DNA of 64,000 bases from Burkholderiales bacterium (GTDB taxonomy: Bacteria; Pseudomonadota; Gammaproteobacteria; Burkholderiales; Burkholderiaceae_C). The position numbers and the translations under genes were made by a program. Below are positions 43,433-51,490 of the stretch, piece after piece (position 1 is the first letter of the stretch; each line of letters opens with the position of its first letter). The stretch covers positions 25,191 to 89,190 of the forward strand of contig JAFLDE010000008.1 in assembly GCA_017302655.1 (NCBI GenBank), read 5' to 3'. A model generated the notes under the pieces. That model was given only the letters and a program-made list of their open reading frames with translations. It was not told the origin of the DNA and searched no databases.

Positions 43433-44989
43433 ATGAGTGCCACCCCTTCCTCCCCTACCCCAGCCAGCGGCTTTGCCGGCTGGATCGAACGCGTCGGTCA
43501 CAAGATTCCCGACCCGGTGCTGATCTTCATGGTGCTGTGGCCGCTGACCTTCGCCATCGGTGGCCTGATGGGCGGTCATCGCTTCACCACACAAGGGGCG
43601 GGCGGGCAGCCGGTTGAACAGGCCATCAAGCCGCTGTTCGAAGCCGAGCAGGTGCGCTGGATCTTCGACAACGCCTTGCTGCAGAACTGGCTGGGCTTCG
43701 GCGGCGGCGTGATGGCGGTGATCCTGATCGTCATGATGGCCATCGGCGTGGCCGAGAACGGGGGCCTGCTCAGCGCGCTCATCAAGCGCGCCGGGCACAT
43801 GATTCCCGAGCGCTTCCTGGGCCTCCTGCTGGTCTTTCTGGGCATCATGAGCTCGCTGGCCACCGATGCCGGCTACCTGATCCTGATCCCGCTCGCCGGC
43901 ATGCTCTACGCCTCGCTGGGCAAGCACCCCTTGATCGGCATGGCGGCGGCCTTCGCCGGCGTATCGGCTGGGTTCAGTGCCAACCTCATTCCCGGCACGC
44001 CGATCGACGTCATCGTCGGCAACAACGCCAAGGCCTTTGCCGAGGCCCAGGGCATTCCCTTCACCCGCGCGGATGGCACCCCGCTGAATGCGGCGACCAT
44101 GAATTACTGGTTCATCGTGGTCAGCACCTTTCTGCTGGCCGGCGTGGGGGCATGGGTCACCAAGGCCTTTGTGGAGAAGCGCTTCGCCCACCAGCCGTTC
44201 ACCCTGCCCGAAGGGGTGGATCTGGGCGAGTTGCAGCTGAACGATGCCGAGCGCCGCGGCTTGCGTGCCACCCTTTGGTCGCTGCCGGTGGCCGGCCTGG
44301 TGCTTTGGGGCCTGATCGCTGGCCCCCTGGCCGCCTTCACCAACAAGGACGGCCGCGAGGTGCTGCCCTATCTGAACAACGTCATCCTGCTCATCTCGCT
44401 GGTGTTCGTGATCACCGGCACGGCCTACGGCGTCGCTGCCGGACGCTTCAAGAAGAGCATGGACGTGGTGCAGGCCATGGTGGGTTCGCTGAACACCATG
44501 GGCTATGTGCTGGTCCTGACCTTCTTTTGCTACAACTTCCTGGCGCTGCTCAATCACTCCGGGCTGGGCAGCTTGCTCACCGCCCTGGGTGCGAAGGCAC
44601 TGCTCGGCATGGGCTTGCAAGGAGCGCCGCTGCTGCTGCTGGTCGGCTTCGTGCTGCTCACCGCCACCATCAACCTCGTCATCGGCGGGCTCACTTCCAA
44701 GTGGATGCTGCTCGGTCCGATCTTCGTGCCCATGCTCTACCAGGTGAATCCGGCCATGACGCCCGACGTGGTGGCGGCCGCCTACCGCGTGGCCGACTCC
44801 AGCACCAACATCGTGACCCCCTTGATGGTCTACGCGGGTGTGGTGCTGGCCTTCATGCGCCGCTACCAGCCCAGCTTCACGGCCGGCGACCTCATCGTCA
44901 CCATGCTGCCCTACACCGTGGCCTTCCTGGTCAGTTGGACGGCCCTGCTGCTGGCCTTCTTCGCCTTCAACATTCCCTTCGGTTTCTGA
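43433..44989 (+). CDS. abgT: AbgT family transporter
   Basis: Inner-membrane transporter of 518 residues with roughly a dozen hydrophobic segments. AbgT members import p-aminobenzoyl-glutamate or export sulfonamides. The family features are GWIERVGHKIPDPVLIFM at the N-terminus, GLVENGG-like MAIGVAENGGLLSALI, and AYRVADSSTNIVTPLM near the C-terminus. The ATG at 43433 is used because family sequence begins soon after; a longer frame upstream overlaps the YitT gene. The fused pabBC gene at 12.4 kb gives the genome a PABA connection, but the two are not linked. DUF3297 follows after 2 bp. Confidence 0.92.
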   Translation: MSATPSSPTPASGFAGWIERVGHKIPDPVLIFMVLWPLTFAIGGLMGGHRFTTQGAGGQPVEQAIKPLFEAEQVRWIFDNALLQNWLGFGGGVMAVILIVMMAIGVAENGGLLSALIKRAGHMIPERFLGLLLVFLGIMSSLATDAGYLILIPLAGMLYASLGKHPLIGMAAAFAGVSAGFSANLIPGTPIDVIVGNNAKAFAEAQGIPFTRADGTPLNAATMNYWFIVVSTFLLAGVGAWVTKAFVEKRFAHQPFTLPEGVDLGELQLNDAERRGLRATLWSLPVAGLVLWGLIAGPLAAFTNKDGREVLPYLNNVILLISLVFVITGTAYGVAAGRFKKSMDVVQAMVGSLNTMGYVLVLTFFCYNFLALLNHSGLGSLLTALGAKALLGMGLQGAPLLLLVGFVLLTATINLVIGGLTSKWMLLGPIFVPMLYQVNPAMTPDVVAAAYRVADSSTNIVTPLMVYAGVVLAFMRRYQPSFTAGDLIVTMLPYTVAFLVSWTALLLAFFAFNIPFGF

Positions 44990-44991
44990 AC

Positions 44992-45237
44992 ATGAGCGAC
45001 ACCACCCGCCCACCCCTGCCCGACCATCTCAGCGTCGACCCGCGCAGCCCGCACTTCCATCGAGAAGTCTGCGAACACGCCATCGGCATCCGCTTCAACG
45101 GCAAGGAACGCCAGGACGTCGAGGAATACTGCGTCAGCGAAGGCTGGATCAAGGTGCCGGCGGGCCGCACGCTGGACCGCAAGGGTCGCCCGCTGCTGAT
45201 CAAACTGAAGGGCGCCGTAGAGGCTTACTACGCCTGA
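44992..45237 (+). CDS. DUF3297 family protein
   Basis: Small cytoplasmic protein of 81 residues: LPDHLSVDPRSPHFHREVC, IGIRFNGKERQDVEEYCVSE and GWIKVPAGRTLDRKGRPLLI match the DUF3297 family, which is common in proteobacteria and of unknown function. No signal peptide or membrane segment is present. It starts 2 bp after abgT and should be co-transcribed. Confidence 0.85.
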   Translation: MSDTTRPPLPDHLSVDPRSPHFHREVCEHAIGIRFNGKERQDVEEYCVSEGWIKVPAGRTLDRKGRPLLIKLKGAVEAYYA

Positions 45238-45282
45238 AAACCACACATCATTTGGGGCCTCTACACTCCCGCCCCTTCGCGA

Positions 45283-45300
45283 CTGTCACCCTTCCGTCAC
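45283..45300 (+). promoter_or_regulatory. Candidate Pho box before the DUF47-pit operon
   Basis: CTGTCAC-CCTT-CCGTCAC matches the two 7-bp direct repeats with 4-bp spacer of PhoB sites. It lies 27 nt before the ATG, inside a wider inverted repeat (CGCGAC with GTCGCG). A possible -10 (TACACT, 45262-45267) lies upstream of it, an arrangement that would suit repression. Confidence 0.5.
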
Positions 45301-45327
45301 AGGGTCGCGGAGTTCCAGGAGACCCCG

Positions 45328-45975
45328 ATGCTGTTCGGCAAGCTGCTGCCCAAAGAGGCCAATTACTTCGCGCTGTTCAACGACCACGCCGACCAGATCG
45401 TGCTCGCCGCCCAGGCCTTCAGCCAACTGGTGGCGAACTATGGAAACGCAGAGCTGCGCGTCAAGTACACCGAGGCGGTGGACAAGGCCGAGCATGCGGC
45501 CGACCGGGTCACCCATGAGGTGAACCGGCAGATCCACACTACCTTCATCACGCCGATCGACCGCGACCAGATCCATGCGCTGATCAACACCATGGACGAC
45601 GTGGCCGACCTGATCCAGGACTCGGCGGAGACCATGGCGCTGTACGACGTGCGCCACACCACCGAAGAGATCGTCCGTCTGACCGAGCTCAGCCAGAAAT
45701 GCTGCGAGCGCGTGCGGGACGTGGTGCGCCTGCTGAGCAAACTGGACAACGAGGGCACCATCGAGGCGGCGCTCAAGACCTGCGACGAGATCGACCAACT
45801 CGAAGGCGACGCCGACCGCGTGATGCGCATGGCGCTGTCTCGCCTCTTCCGCGAGGAGACCGATGTGCGGGAGCTCATCAAGCTCAAGGCCATCTACGAG
45901 TTGCTGGAGAAGATCACCGACCGTTGCGAAGACGTCGCCAACGTCGTCGAAGGCATCATTCTCGAAAACTCATGA
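45328..45975 (+). CDS. DUF47 family protein (PhoU-like Pit accessory protein)
   Basis: Helical cytoplasmic protein of 215 residues, DUF47/PhoU-like, the usual partner of Pit phosphate transporters. Stretches such as YFALFNDHADQIVLAAQAF, EHAADRVTHEVNRQIHTTFI, TPIDRDQIHALINTMDDVAD and CDEIDQLEGDADRVMRMALS fit the family, with metal-binding Asp/Glu pairs. AGGAG lies 7 nt before the ATG. It is followed by pit after a 137-bp spacer full of palindromes. Confidence 0.93.
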   Translation: MLFGKLLPKEANYFALFNDHADQIVLAAQAFSQLVANYGNAELRVKYTEAVDKAEHAADRVTHEVNRQIHTTFITPIDRDQIHALINTMDDVADLIQDSAETMALYDVRHTTEEIVRLTELSQKCCERVRDVVRLLSKLDNEGTIEAALKTCDEIDQLEGDADRVMRMALSRLFREETDVRELIKLKAIYELLEKITDRCEDVANVVEGIILENS

Positions 45976-45976
45976 G

Positions 45977-46085
45977 GCTCCCCCCCTACCGGCCTTGCCG
46001 GCCCCCTCAAGGGGGCGCCACCAGTGGCCGGGCCGAGCCCGCTCCACGGTGGCCGCTTGATCGTTCAAGCGCCTTGCGTGCTTGC
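45977..46085. repeat. GC-rich palindromic intergenic element between DUF47 and pit
   Basis: Several inverted repeats are packed here: CCGGC-CTT-GCCGG (45989-46001), GCCCCCT-CA-AGGGGGC (46001-46016) and a GCTTGA/TCAAGC stem near the end. Similar CCCCCTCAAGGGGG-type intergenic elements occur widely in Burkholderiales genomes. No T-run is seen. Confidence 0.6.
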
Positions 46086-46112
46086 TCTCCATGACCTACG
46101 GAGATCGGTTCC

Positions 46113-47123
46113 ATGGATAACGCGCAATCCGCGCTCTACGTGGTGATCATGCTGGTCACCTTGGCGCTGCTGTTCGACTTCATGAACGGCTTCCACGATG
46201 CGGCGAACTCCATCGCCACCGTGGTCTCCACCGGCGTGCTCAAGCCCGGGCAGGCGGTGGCTTTCGCAGCCTTCTTCAACTTCGTCGCCATCTTCGTCTT
46301 TCACCTGAGCGTTGCGACCACGATCGGCAAGAACATCGTGCAGCCGGGCATCGTCGACACCCATGCGGTGTTTGGCGCGCTGTGCGGGGCGATCGCCTGG
46401 AACGTCATCACCTGGTGGTACGGCATCCCCAGCTCCAGTTCGCATGCGCTGATCGGCGGCATCGTCGGCGCCGTGATCGCCAAGGCCGGCGTGGGTGCCT
46501 TGCTCGCCGCCGGTATCCTGAAGACGGTGCTGTTCATCTTTGTGTCGCCGACGCTCGGGTTCCTTCTGGGCAGCCTGATGATGGTGCTCGTGGCCTGGAT
46601 CTGTCGGCGACAGCGGCCGGTCCGCGTGGACAAATGGTTCCGCCGCCTGCAGTTGCTGAGTGCCGGCGCCTACAGCCTGGGCCACGGCGGCAACGACGCC
46701 CAAAAGACGATCGGCATCATCTGGATGCTTCTCATCGCCACCGGCTACACAGCCGCCGGGGACAAGACGCCGCCCACCTGGGTCATCGTGTCCTGCTACG
46801 CGGCCATCGGCCTGGGCACCCTGTTCGGCGGCTGGCGCATCGTCAAGACCATGGGTCAGCGCATCACCAAGCTGAAGCCGGTGGGCGGCTTCTGTGCCGA
46901 GACCGGTGGTGCCATGACCCTGTTCCTGGCCACCGCCTTGGGCATTCCGGTGTCGACCACGCACACCATCACCGGCGCCATCGTCGGCGTGGGCAGCACG
47001 CGCAACGCCAGCAGCGTGCGCTGGGGCGTGGCCGGCAACATCGTCTGGGCCTGGATCTTCACCATCCCGGCCGCGGCCTTCATGGCCGCCGTCGCGTACT
47101 GGGTCAGCCTGCTGCTTTACTAG
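46113..47123 (+). CDS. pit: Low-affinity inorganic phosphate transporter, Pit family
   Basis: Inner-membrane phosphate/cation symporter of 336 residues with eight or more hydrophobic segments. The duplicated PHO4 signatures are present: DFMNGFHDAANSIATVVSTG near the N-terminus and GHGGNDAQKTIGIIWM in the middle; GIPVSTTHTITGAIVGVG is the second-half repeat of GIPSSSSHALIGGIVGAV. ACGGAGA precedes the ATG. It belongs with the DUF47 gene. Its TAG stop sits in an inverted repeat with the stop of the convergent acyltransferase gene. Confidence 0.95.
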   Translation: MDNAQSALYVVIMLVTLALLFDFMNGFHDAANSIATVVSTGVLKPGQAVAFAAFFNFVAIFVFHLSVATTIGKNIVQPGIVDTHAVFGALCGAIAWNVITWWYGIPSSSSHALIGGIVGAVIAKAGVGALLAAGILKTVLFIFVSPTLGFLLGSLMMVLVAWICRRQRPVRVDKWFRRLQLLSAGAYSLGHGGNDAQKTIGIIWMLLIATGYTAAGDKTPPTWVIVSCYAAIGLGTLFGGWRIVKTMGQRITKLKPVGGFCAETGGAMTLFLATALGIPVSTTHTITGAIVGVGSTRNASSVRWGVAGNIVWAWIFTIPAAAFMAAVAYWVSLLLY

Positions 47124-47156
47124 GGCCTGTTACTGATGGGTCGGTAGCAAGCCCTA
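47121..47156. terminator. Possible bidirectional terminator between pit and acyltransferase
   Basis: TAGGGC and GCCCTA form a 6-bp inverted repeat with a 24-nt loop spanning the 30-bp convergent gap; both genes' TAG stop codons are part of the repeat. There is no T-run, so the call is weak. Confidence 0.3.
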
Positions 47157-47897
47157 AGCCGCTCGCGCGAAAGCCTGATCCACGCTCTGCTGGATCACGT
47201 CGTACATCGAGCGCACCAACGGACGCAGGTTCGGAATCACCTCGGTCGCGCGCAAGAGCCAGGGCGAGCGCACACCGCGGTGTTCGATCTCACCTCCGGC
47301 CGGCTCAATGGCCAGGCCGATGCGCGCGAAGTGCTGCGCCAGGCGTGGCTCCGTGAGCAGGAAGTTGTATTCAATGCCCAGGCGTACCGCCACGCAGGCC
47401 ACGCCCATGTAGAGACCCATCGGGATGAACGGGAAGCGCGACTGCGGACCGCGTGGCTCGAAGTCGTCGTCGGACAGCGCCAGTGCCGATTGCTGTTCGC
47501 CCTTGCGCTGGCGGAATTCGCGCATCACCGCAAGGCGTGAAATCTCGCCCAACTTGTCCCGCGGCAGCACCGCCGGATCGAAGCGGCTGCGGTCCAGTAC
47601 TTCAGCGCAGCTCTTTTCGAACGGCAACAGCGCAGCGGGGTTGGCGGGATCCGCCAGCACCAGGCGCGTGCAGCCCACCAACATGCCACTGGCGCGGTGC
47701 TTGAGCAGCAGGTGCACCGACTGTGCGTCATACGCGTCGGTCTCCATCCCGTCTTCGCGTATCGGTTCCCAGCCTAGATCACGGCAGTACACCTCGTGGC
47801 GAATGCGAAACACATCCTCGCGCGAATCCTTGTCCAGCGCCGGCAAGATCTCGAAATACTGCTGAAAGCTGTCGCCCAGATTGCGTTCGCTGCTCAT
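47154..47897 (-). CDS. PEP-CTERM/exosortase system-associated acyltransferase
   Basis: GNAT/LuxI-fold acyltransferase of 247 residues of the family that accompanies exosortase systems. Diagnostic stretches are FRIRHEVYCRDLGWEPIRED near the N-terminus, HLLLKHRASGMLVGCTRLVL, KLGEISRLAVMREFRQRK (the Glu-x-x-Arg turn also seen in LuxI) and PFIPMGLYMGVACVAVRLGI. It may acylate a small molecule, lipid or surface component; the product is unknown. The ATG at 47897 is preceded by GGAAGGA and is preferred over an ATG 33 nt upstream. It is divergent from the lipoprotein epimerase gene. Confidence 0.85.
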   Translation of the reverse strand: MSSERNLGDSFQQYFEILPALDKDSREDVFRIRHEVYCRDLGWEPIREDGMETDAYDAQSVHLLLKHRASGMLVGCTRLVLADPANPAALLPFEKSCAEVLDRSRFDPAVLPRDKLGEISRLAVMREFRQRKGEQQSALALSDDDFEPRGPQSRFPFIPMGLYMGVACVAVRLGIEYNFLLTEPRLAQHFARIGLAIEPAGGEIEHRGVRSPWLLRATEVIPNLRPLVRSMYDVIQQSVDQAFARAA

Positions 47898-47914
47898 CGT
47901 TCCTTCCCGGGTGG

Positions 47915-47931
47915 CATGACGGATGGTCATG
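47915..47931 (-). promoter_or_regulatory. Palindrome upstream of the exosortase-associated acyltransferase
   Basis: CATGAC-GGATG-GTCATG is a perfect 6-5-6 inverted repeat 17 nt before the start codon, in the divergent 85-bp promoter region. It is a candidate operator; the regulator is unknown. Confidence 0.4.
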
Positions 47932-47982
47932 AGTGGGTGCAGACGCTAGCGTAGCCTGCCTCACCGCCCTGCCCTGCCCCCG

Positions 47983-49104
47983 ATGAACCCCAAGCGTCGC
48001 CGAATGCTGGCCACTCCCTTGCTGGCCGCCCCCATCCTGGCCGCATGCGCCACGCCGGCGCCTCGCCCCATGAAGTTATTGATCCTCGGTGGTACCGGCT
48101 TGACCGGGCCGCATCAGGTCCGCTACGCGCTGTCGCGTGGGCACCAGGTCACCTTGTTCAACCGCGGCCGCCGGCCCAAGGAATGGCCGGCGGCCGTCGA
48201 GGAATTGGTGGGAGACCGCGACAAGAACGACTACGCCGCCTTGCGCGGCCGCCAGTGGGACGTCTGCATCGACAACCCCAGCAGCGTGCCCCATTGGGTG
48301 CGCGACGCAGCGGCCGTGCTCAAGGGCCAGGTCGGCCACTTCATCAGCATCTCCACGCTGTCGGTCTACGCCAGCGACCGCGAGCCCGGTCAGGACGAGA
48401 ACGCCCCGCTGCACCGCTACACCGGCCCCGACGCCATGGCCGAAACCATGACCGCCTTGCGCGCCAACATGGCCCTCTATGGCCCGCTGAAGGCCGAGGT
48501 GGAGCGCGAAGCCGCTCGCCAGTTCGGTGAAGCGCACTGCACCGTCATCCGCCCCGGGCTCATCGTCGGCCCGGGTGACGAAACCGATCGCTTCAGCTAC
48601 TGGCCGCTGCGCGTGCAGCGCGGGAGCCGGGTGCTGACCCCGCCGCTAGCCGACCCGGTGATGTTCATCGATGCCCGCGACCTCGCGGAGTGGACAGTGC
48701 GCATGGCCGAGCAGCGCGCGGCTGGTCGCTTCAACGCCTTCGGTCCGGCGCAGACCCTGTCCATGGGCTCGATGCTCGAACAGATGCGGTCTTCCTTGGG
48801 CAGCACGGCCGAATGGGTGGAGGCAAGCACCAGTTTCCTGCAAAAGCACAAGGTCTCCGCATGGGGTGATCTGCCGGTCTGGGTGCCCGGCGATGGGGCT
48901 ACGGCAGGCTTTCACCGCCGCAGCAATGCCCGCGCCGTGGCGCAGGGGCTGAGCTTCCGCACCGTGGCCGACACCACCCAAGCCTTCATGGCCTGGTGGG
49001 CCCAGCAGGATGAGAAGCGCCGGGTCGCGCCGCTGCGTGCCGGGCTGAAGCCAGAGCGCGAGGCCGAACTGCTGGCCAAGCTGGCGAGCGCCAAGGCAGC
49101 ATGA
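47983..49104 (+). CDS. NAD-dependent epimerase/dehydratase-like lipoprotein
   Basis: Protein of 373 residues of the extended SDR (NAD-dependent epimerase) superfamily. The N-terminus MNPKRRRMLATPLLAAPILA followed by ACATP combines a twin-arginine-like start with a lipobox, so it may be a Tat-exported lipoprotein. The Rossmann motif is ILGGTGLTG just after; the active-site region is SISTLSVYAS with Tyr in place. VIRPGLIVGPGDETDRF and VMFIDARDLAEW are typical of the group. Substrate and cofactor need are unknown; an exported SDR is unusual. Confidence 0.82.
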   Translation: MNPKRRRMLATPLLAAPILAACATPAPRPMKLLILGGTGLTGPHQVRYALSRGHQVTLFNRGRRPKEWPAAVEELVGDRDKNDYAALRGRQWDVCIDNPSSVPHWVRDAAAVLKGQVGHFISISTLSVYASDREPGQDENAPLHRYTGPDAMAETMTALRANMALYGPLKAEVEREAARQFGEAHCTVIRPGLIVGPGDETDRFSYWPLRVQRGSRVLTPPLADPVMFIDARDLAEWTVRMAEQRAAGRFNAFGPAQTLSMGSMLEQMRSSLGSTAEWVEASTSFLQKHKVSAWGDLPVWVPGDGATAGFHRRSNARAVAQGLSFRTVADTTQAFMAWWAQQDEKRRVAPLRAGLKPEREAELLAKLASAKAA

Positions 49105-49108
49105 CCCC

Positions 49109-49732
49109 ATGATCCAGATCGACTTCGTCTCCGACATCGCCTGTCCCTGGTGCGCCATCGGCCTGCACGCGCTCGAAGCAGCGTTGGGGAACACCGAGCT
49201 GGCCGCCGAGATCCGCTTCCAGCCCTTCGAGCTGAACCCAGCCATGCCGCCCGAGGGAGAGGACATCGTGCCGCACCTGCAGGCCAAGTACGGTATCTCG
49301 CCCGAGCAGATCGCCGTCAACCAGCAGCGCCTGCGCGAACGCGGCGCCGAGTTGGGTTTTCACTTCGGCAACCGTTCACGAATCTGGAACACCTTTGCTG
49401 CCCACCGCCTGCTGCACGAGGCCGGCGAGCAGGGCCCGGACTTGCAGCGCCGGCTCAAGCACGCGCTGCTGCGGCGCTATCACGGCGAAGGGCAGAACCC
49501 TGGCAGCGTCGAGGTGCTGCGCGAGGCGGCCCTGGAAGTCGGACTTCGCGATGCCGAGCGGGTCATCGACAGCGACCTGCACCTGCAGGCCGTGCGCGAG
49601 GCCCAGGCCTTTTGGCGCCAAGCCGGCATCCAGGCCGTACCGGCGGTGGTGCTGAATCGCCGTCTGCTGGTCAGTGGCGGCCAACCGGTCGAGGTGTTCG
49701 AGCAGGCGCTGCGCCAGGCGGCCGCCGGCTGA
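49109..49732 (+). CDS. DsbA family oxidoreductase (FrnE-like)
   Basis: Thioredoxin-fold protein of 207 residues. The active-site motif CPWC (residues 12-15) directly follows the first strand, and FELNPAMPPEGEDI, AHRLLHEAGEQG and the cis-Pro region AVPAVVLNRRLLVSGGQP match the FrnE/2-hydroxychromene isomerase-like branch. There is no signal peptide, so it is cytoplasmic. It starts 4 bp after the epimerase gene and is probably co-transcribed. It ends 6 bp from the convergent S10 peptidase gene. Confidence 0.9.
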   Translation: MIQIDFVSDIACPWCAIGLHALEAALGNTELAAEIRFQPFELNPAMPPEGEDIVPHLQAKYGISPEQIAVNQQRLRERGAELGFHFGNRSRIWNTFAAHRLLHEAGEQGPDLQRRLKHALLRRYHGEGQNPGSVEVLREAALEVGLRDAERVIDSDLHLQAVREAQAFWRQAGIQAVPAVVLNRRLLVSGGQPVEVFEQALRQAAAG

Positions 49733-49738
49733 TCGCCT

Positions 49739-51490
49739 TCAGCGCGGCGGCACGCAGGGGTCGCAGGGCAGGCCGTGCAGCGCCGGCTCCAGCGGTGTGG
49801 GGCGGCGAAAACCGGGCAGCTGCGGGGTGCCGGCACGGTCCGGCTCCGCCTTGGAAGCGTCCGCCCGCTGCCGCTGCGGTGCGCTGACCGCCTGCGCCGT
49901 TCGGTTGGCCAGTGCCTCCGCGTAGAAGGCTTGCAGGTCGGCGCGCTGGCGCGGCCGGGTCTGGTCGTCCAGAAAGCTCATGTGCCCGCCCTGGTAATGC
50001 ATTGCGCGCACGCGCGGGTTGGCAAGCCGGGCCAAGTCCAGAGCGGTCAGGTGGAAGGGTGTGGCGAGATCCTGCACGCCGCTCACCGCCAGCACGCGCA
50101 ACTGCGGGTTCAGGTTCAAGGCCACCGCCAGGTCGGGGATCGTGTCAGGCAGCGAACGGCCTTCATGGCGGAAGTCCCAGAACTGGATGGCATTGCTGAA
50201 GAGCACGTAGGTCGAAGCGTTGCGGTACTTCAGCTCTTGCCCCAGGTGCTGGGCAATGCCCTGCACGAAGGAGTCGGTGAGCCAGGTCTGCGACGGGTCC
50301 CCTTCGGACGCCAGCGCCGAGCCCAGCGGCGCGCGCATGCGCGCGTCGTAACGGCCCAGCAGTTCGCCCGGCCGCAGCAGCTCGCGGTAGCGCGTCGGGC
50401 CGAGATTGGGCGTGACCTGCCAGGTGGCGGCCGGCACGCCGCTGCGCTGGCCCAGCTCGGCCAGCAGCGGTGCCGGCGGCAAGGCGCGGCCGAGCAGGAA
50501 TTCGCCCAGCACCGGTGCCCACTGCTGGTCGGTGAAGCGCTGGTTGTCGGCCACCCAGGGCTCGAAGGCTCCGGCGTCCATGCCCTGGTGCCACGCGGCG
50601 GTGGCCGCGTAGCTGGGGAAGTACGGCGCACAGGACGCTGCTGCGTTGCCCACGCCGCAGTTGCTGTGGTAGTCCATGGCCGGGCTTTGCAGCACCACAC
50701 CGTCCACACGCACCCCCGCCTCCAGCAGGCGCCTCGCCAGTACGGCACTGCGTGGTCCGCCGTAACTCTCGCCATAAAGGAAGAGAGGCGAGTTGCTGCG
50801 GCCGTTGGCGGCCAGGTAGCGCCGCACCGCGTCGCGGAACAGCGCGGCGTCGGTGCCCACGCCCCAGAAGCTGCGGTTGGTGAAAGGCGCGATGGCCTGC
50901 GAGCGCCCACTGCCCACCGCGTTCACGAACACCAGGTCGCTCACACCGAGCAGGCTGTCGGCGTTGTCCACCAGCGGAAAGGGGCGCGGCGCGGAGGTCG
51001 CCGGCACCCCGCTCACCAAACGGCGCGGCCCGAAGCTGCCCAGTTGCAGCCAGACCGAGGCCGAGCCCGGCCCGCCGTTGTAGAAGAAGGTGACGGGGCG
51101 GGTGGCAGCGTCCAGGCCGGGGCGTGTGTAGGCGACGTAGAAGACCGCCGCCTGCGCCCGCTCGGCGCCCCCCAGTTCCCGGGCGATCAAGTGGCCGGCC
51201 GTGGCGCGGTAGGCCAACCGCTGCCCGTCCAGTTGCAGGCTGTGCTCGGTGATCACCGAGGCTTCGACAAAGCCCGGCAGCGACGCATCCGGCGCCGAGG
51301 AGTAGACCGTCGGGTCGTCCAGGCCGCCGTCGCTCGGTGGAAGCGCGGGCGGTGCAGGCGCTGCAGGAGCGGCGCCTCCGCCCCCTCCCCCGCACGCGAC
51401 CAGCAAGGCGCCCAGCATCGCCGCCAGCGCGCGAACCGCCACGGGCCGCAGCCCGAGCGCGGTGGGATCAGTGCACGCAGGCGTGCCCAT
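49739..51490 (-). CDS. Secreted S10 family serine carboxypeptidase-like lipoprotein
   Basis: Protein of 583 residues. AMLGALLVACGGGGGG is a lipoprotein signal with a Gly-rich spacer after the lipid Cys. The S10 fold is shown by VTFFYNGGPGSASVWLQLGS (oxyanion region), the nucleophile Ser242 in LYGESYGGPRS, an Asp in AVSGVQDLATP and the last His in YQGGHMSFL. It should trim peptides from the C-terminus outside the cytoplasm. The ATG at 51490 has a GAGG site but leaves a long pre-signal stretch; a GTG at 51442 is an alternative. It overlaps the upstream amidohydrolase gene by 23 bp. Confidence 0.88.
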   Translation of the reverse strand: MGTPACTDPTALGLRPVAVRALAAMLGALLVACGGGGGGAAPAAPAPPALPPSDGGLDDPTVYSSAPDASLPGFVEASVITEHSLQLDGQRLAYRATAGHLIARELGGAERAQAAVFYVAYTRPGLDAATRPVTFFYNGGPGSASVWLQLGSFGPRRLVSGVPATSAPRPFPLVDNADSLLGVSDLVFVNAVGSGRSQAIAPFTNRSFWGVGTDAALFRDAVRRYLAANGRSNSPLFLYGESYGGPRSAVLARRLLEAGVRVDGVVLQSPAMDYHSNCGVGNAAASCAPYFPSYAATAAWHQGMDAGAFEPWVADNQRFTDQQWAPVLGEFLLGRALPPAPLLAELGQRSGVPAATWQVTPNLGPTRYRELLRPGELLGRYDARMRAPLGSALASEGDPSQTWLTDSFVQGIAQHLGQELKYRNASTYVLFSNAIQFWDFRHEGRSLPDTIPDLAVALNLNPQLRVLAVSGVQDLATPFHLTALDLARLANPRVRAMHYQGGHMSFLDDQTRPRQRADLQAFYAEALANRTAQAVSAPQRQRADASKAEPDRAGTPQLPGFRRPTPLEPALHGLPCDPCVPPR

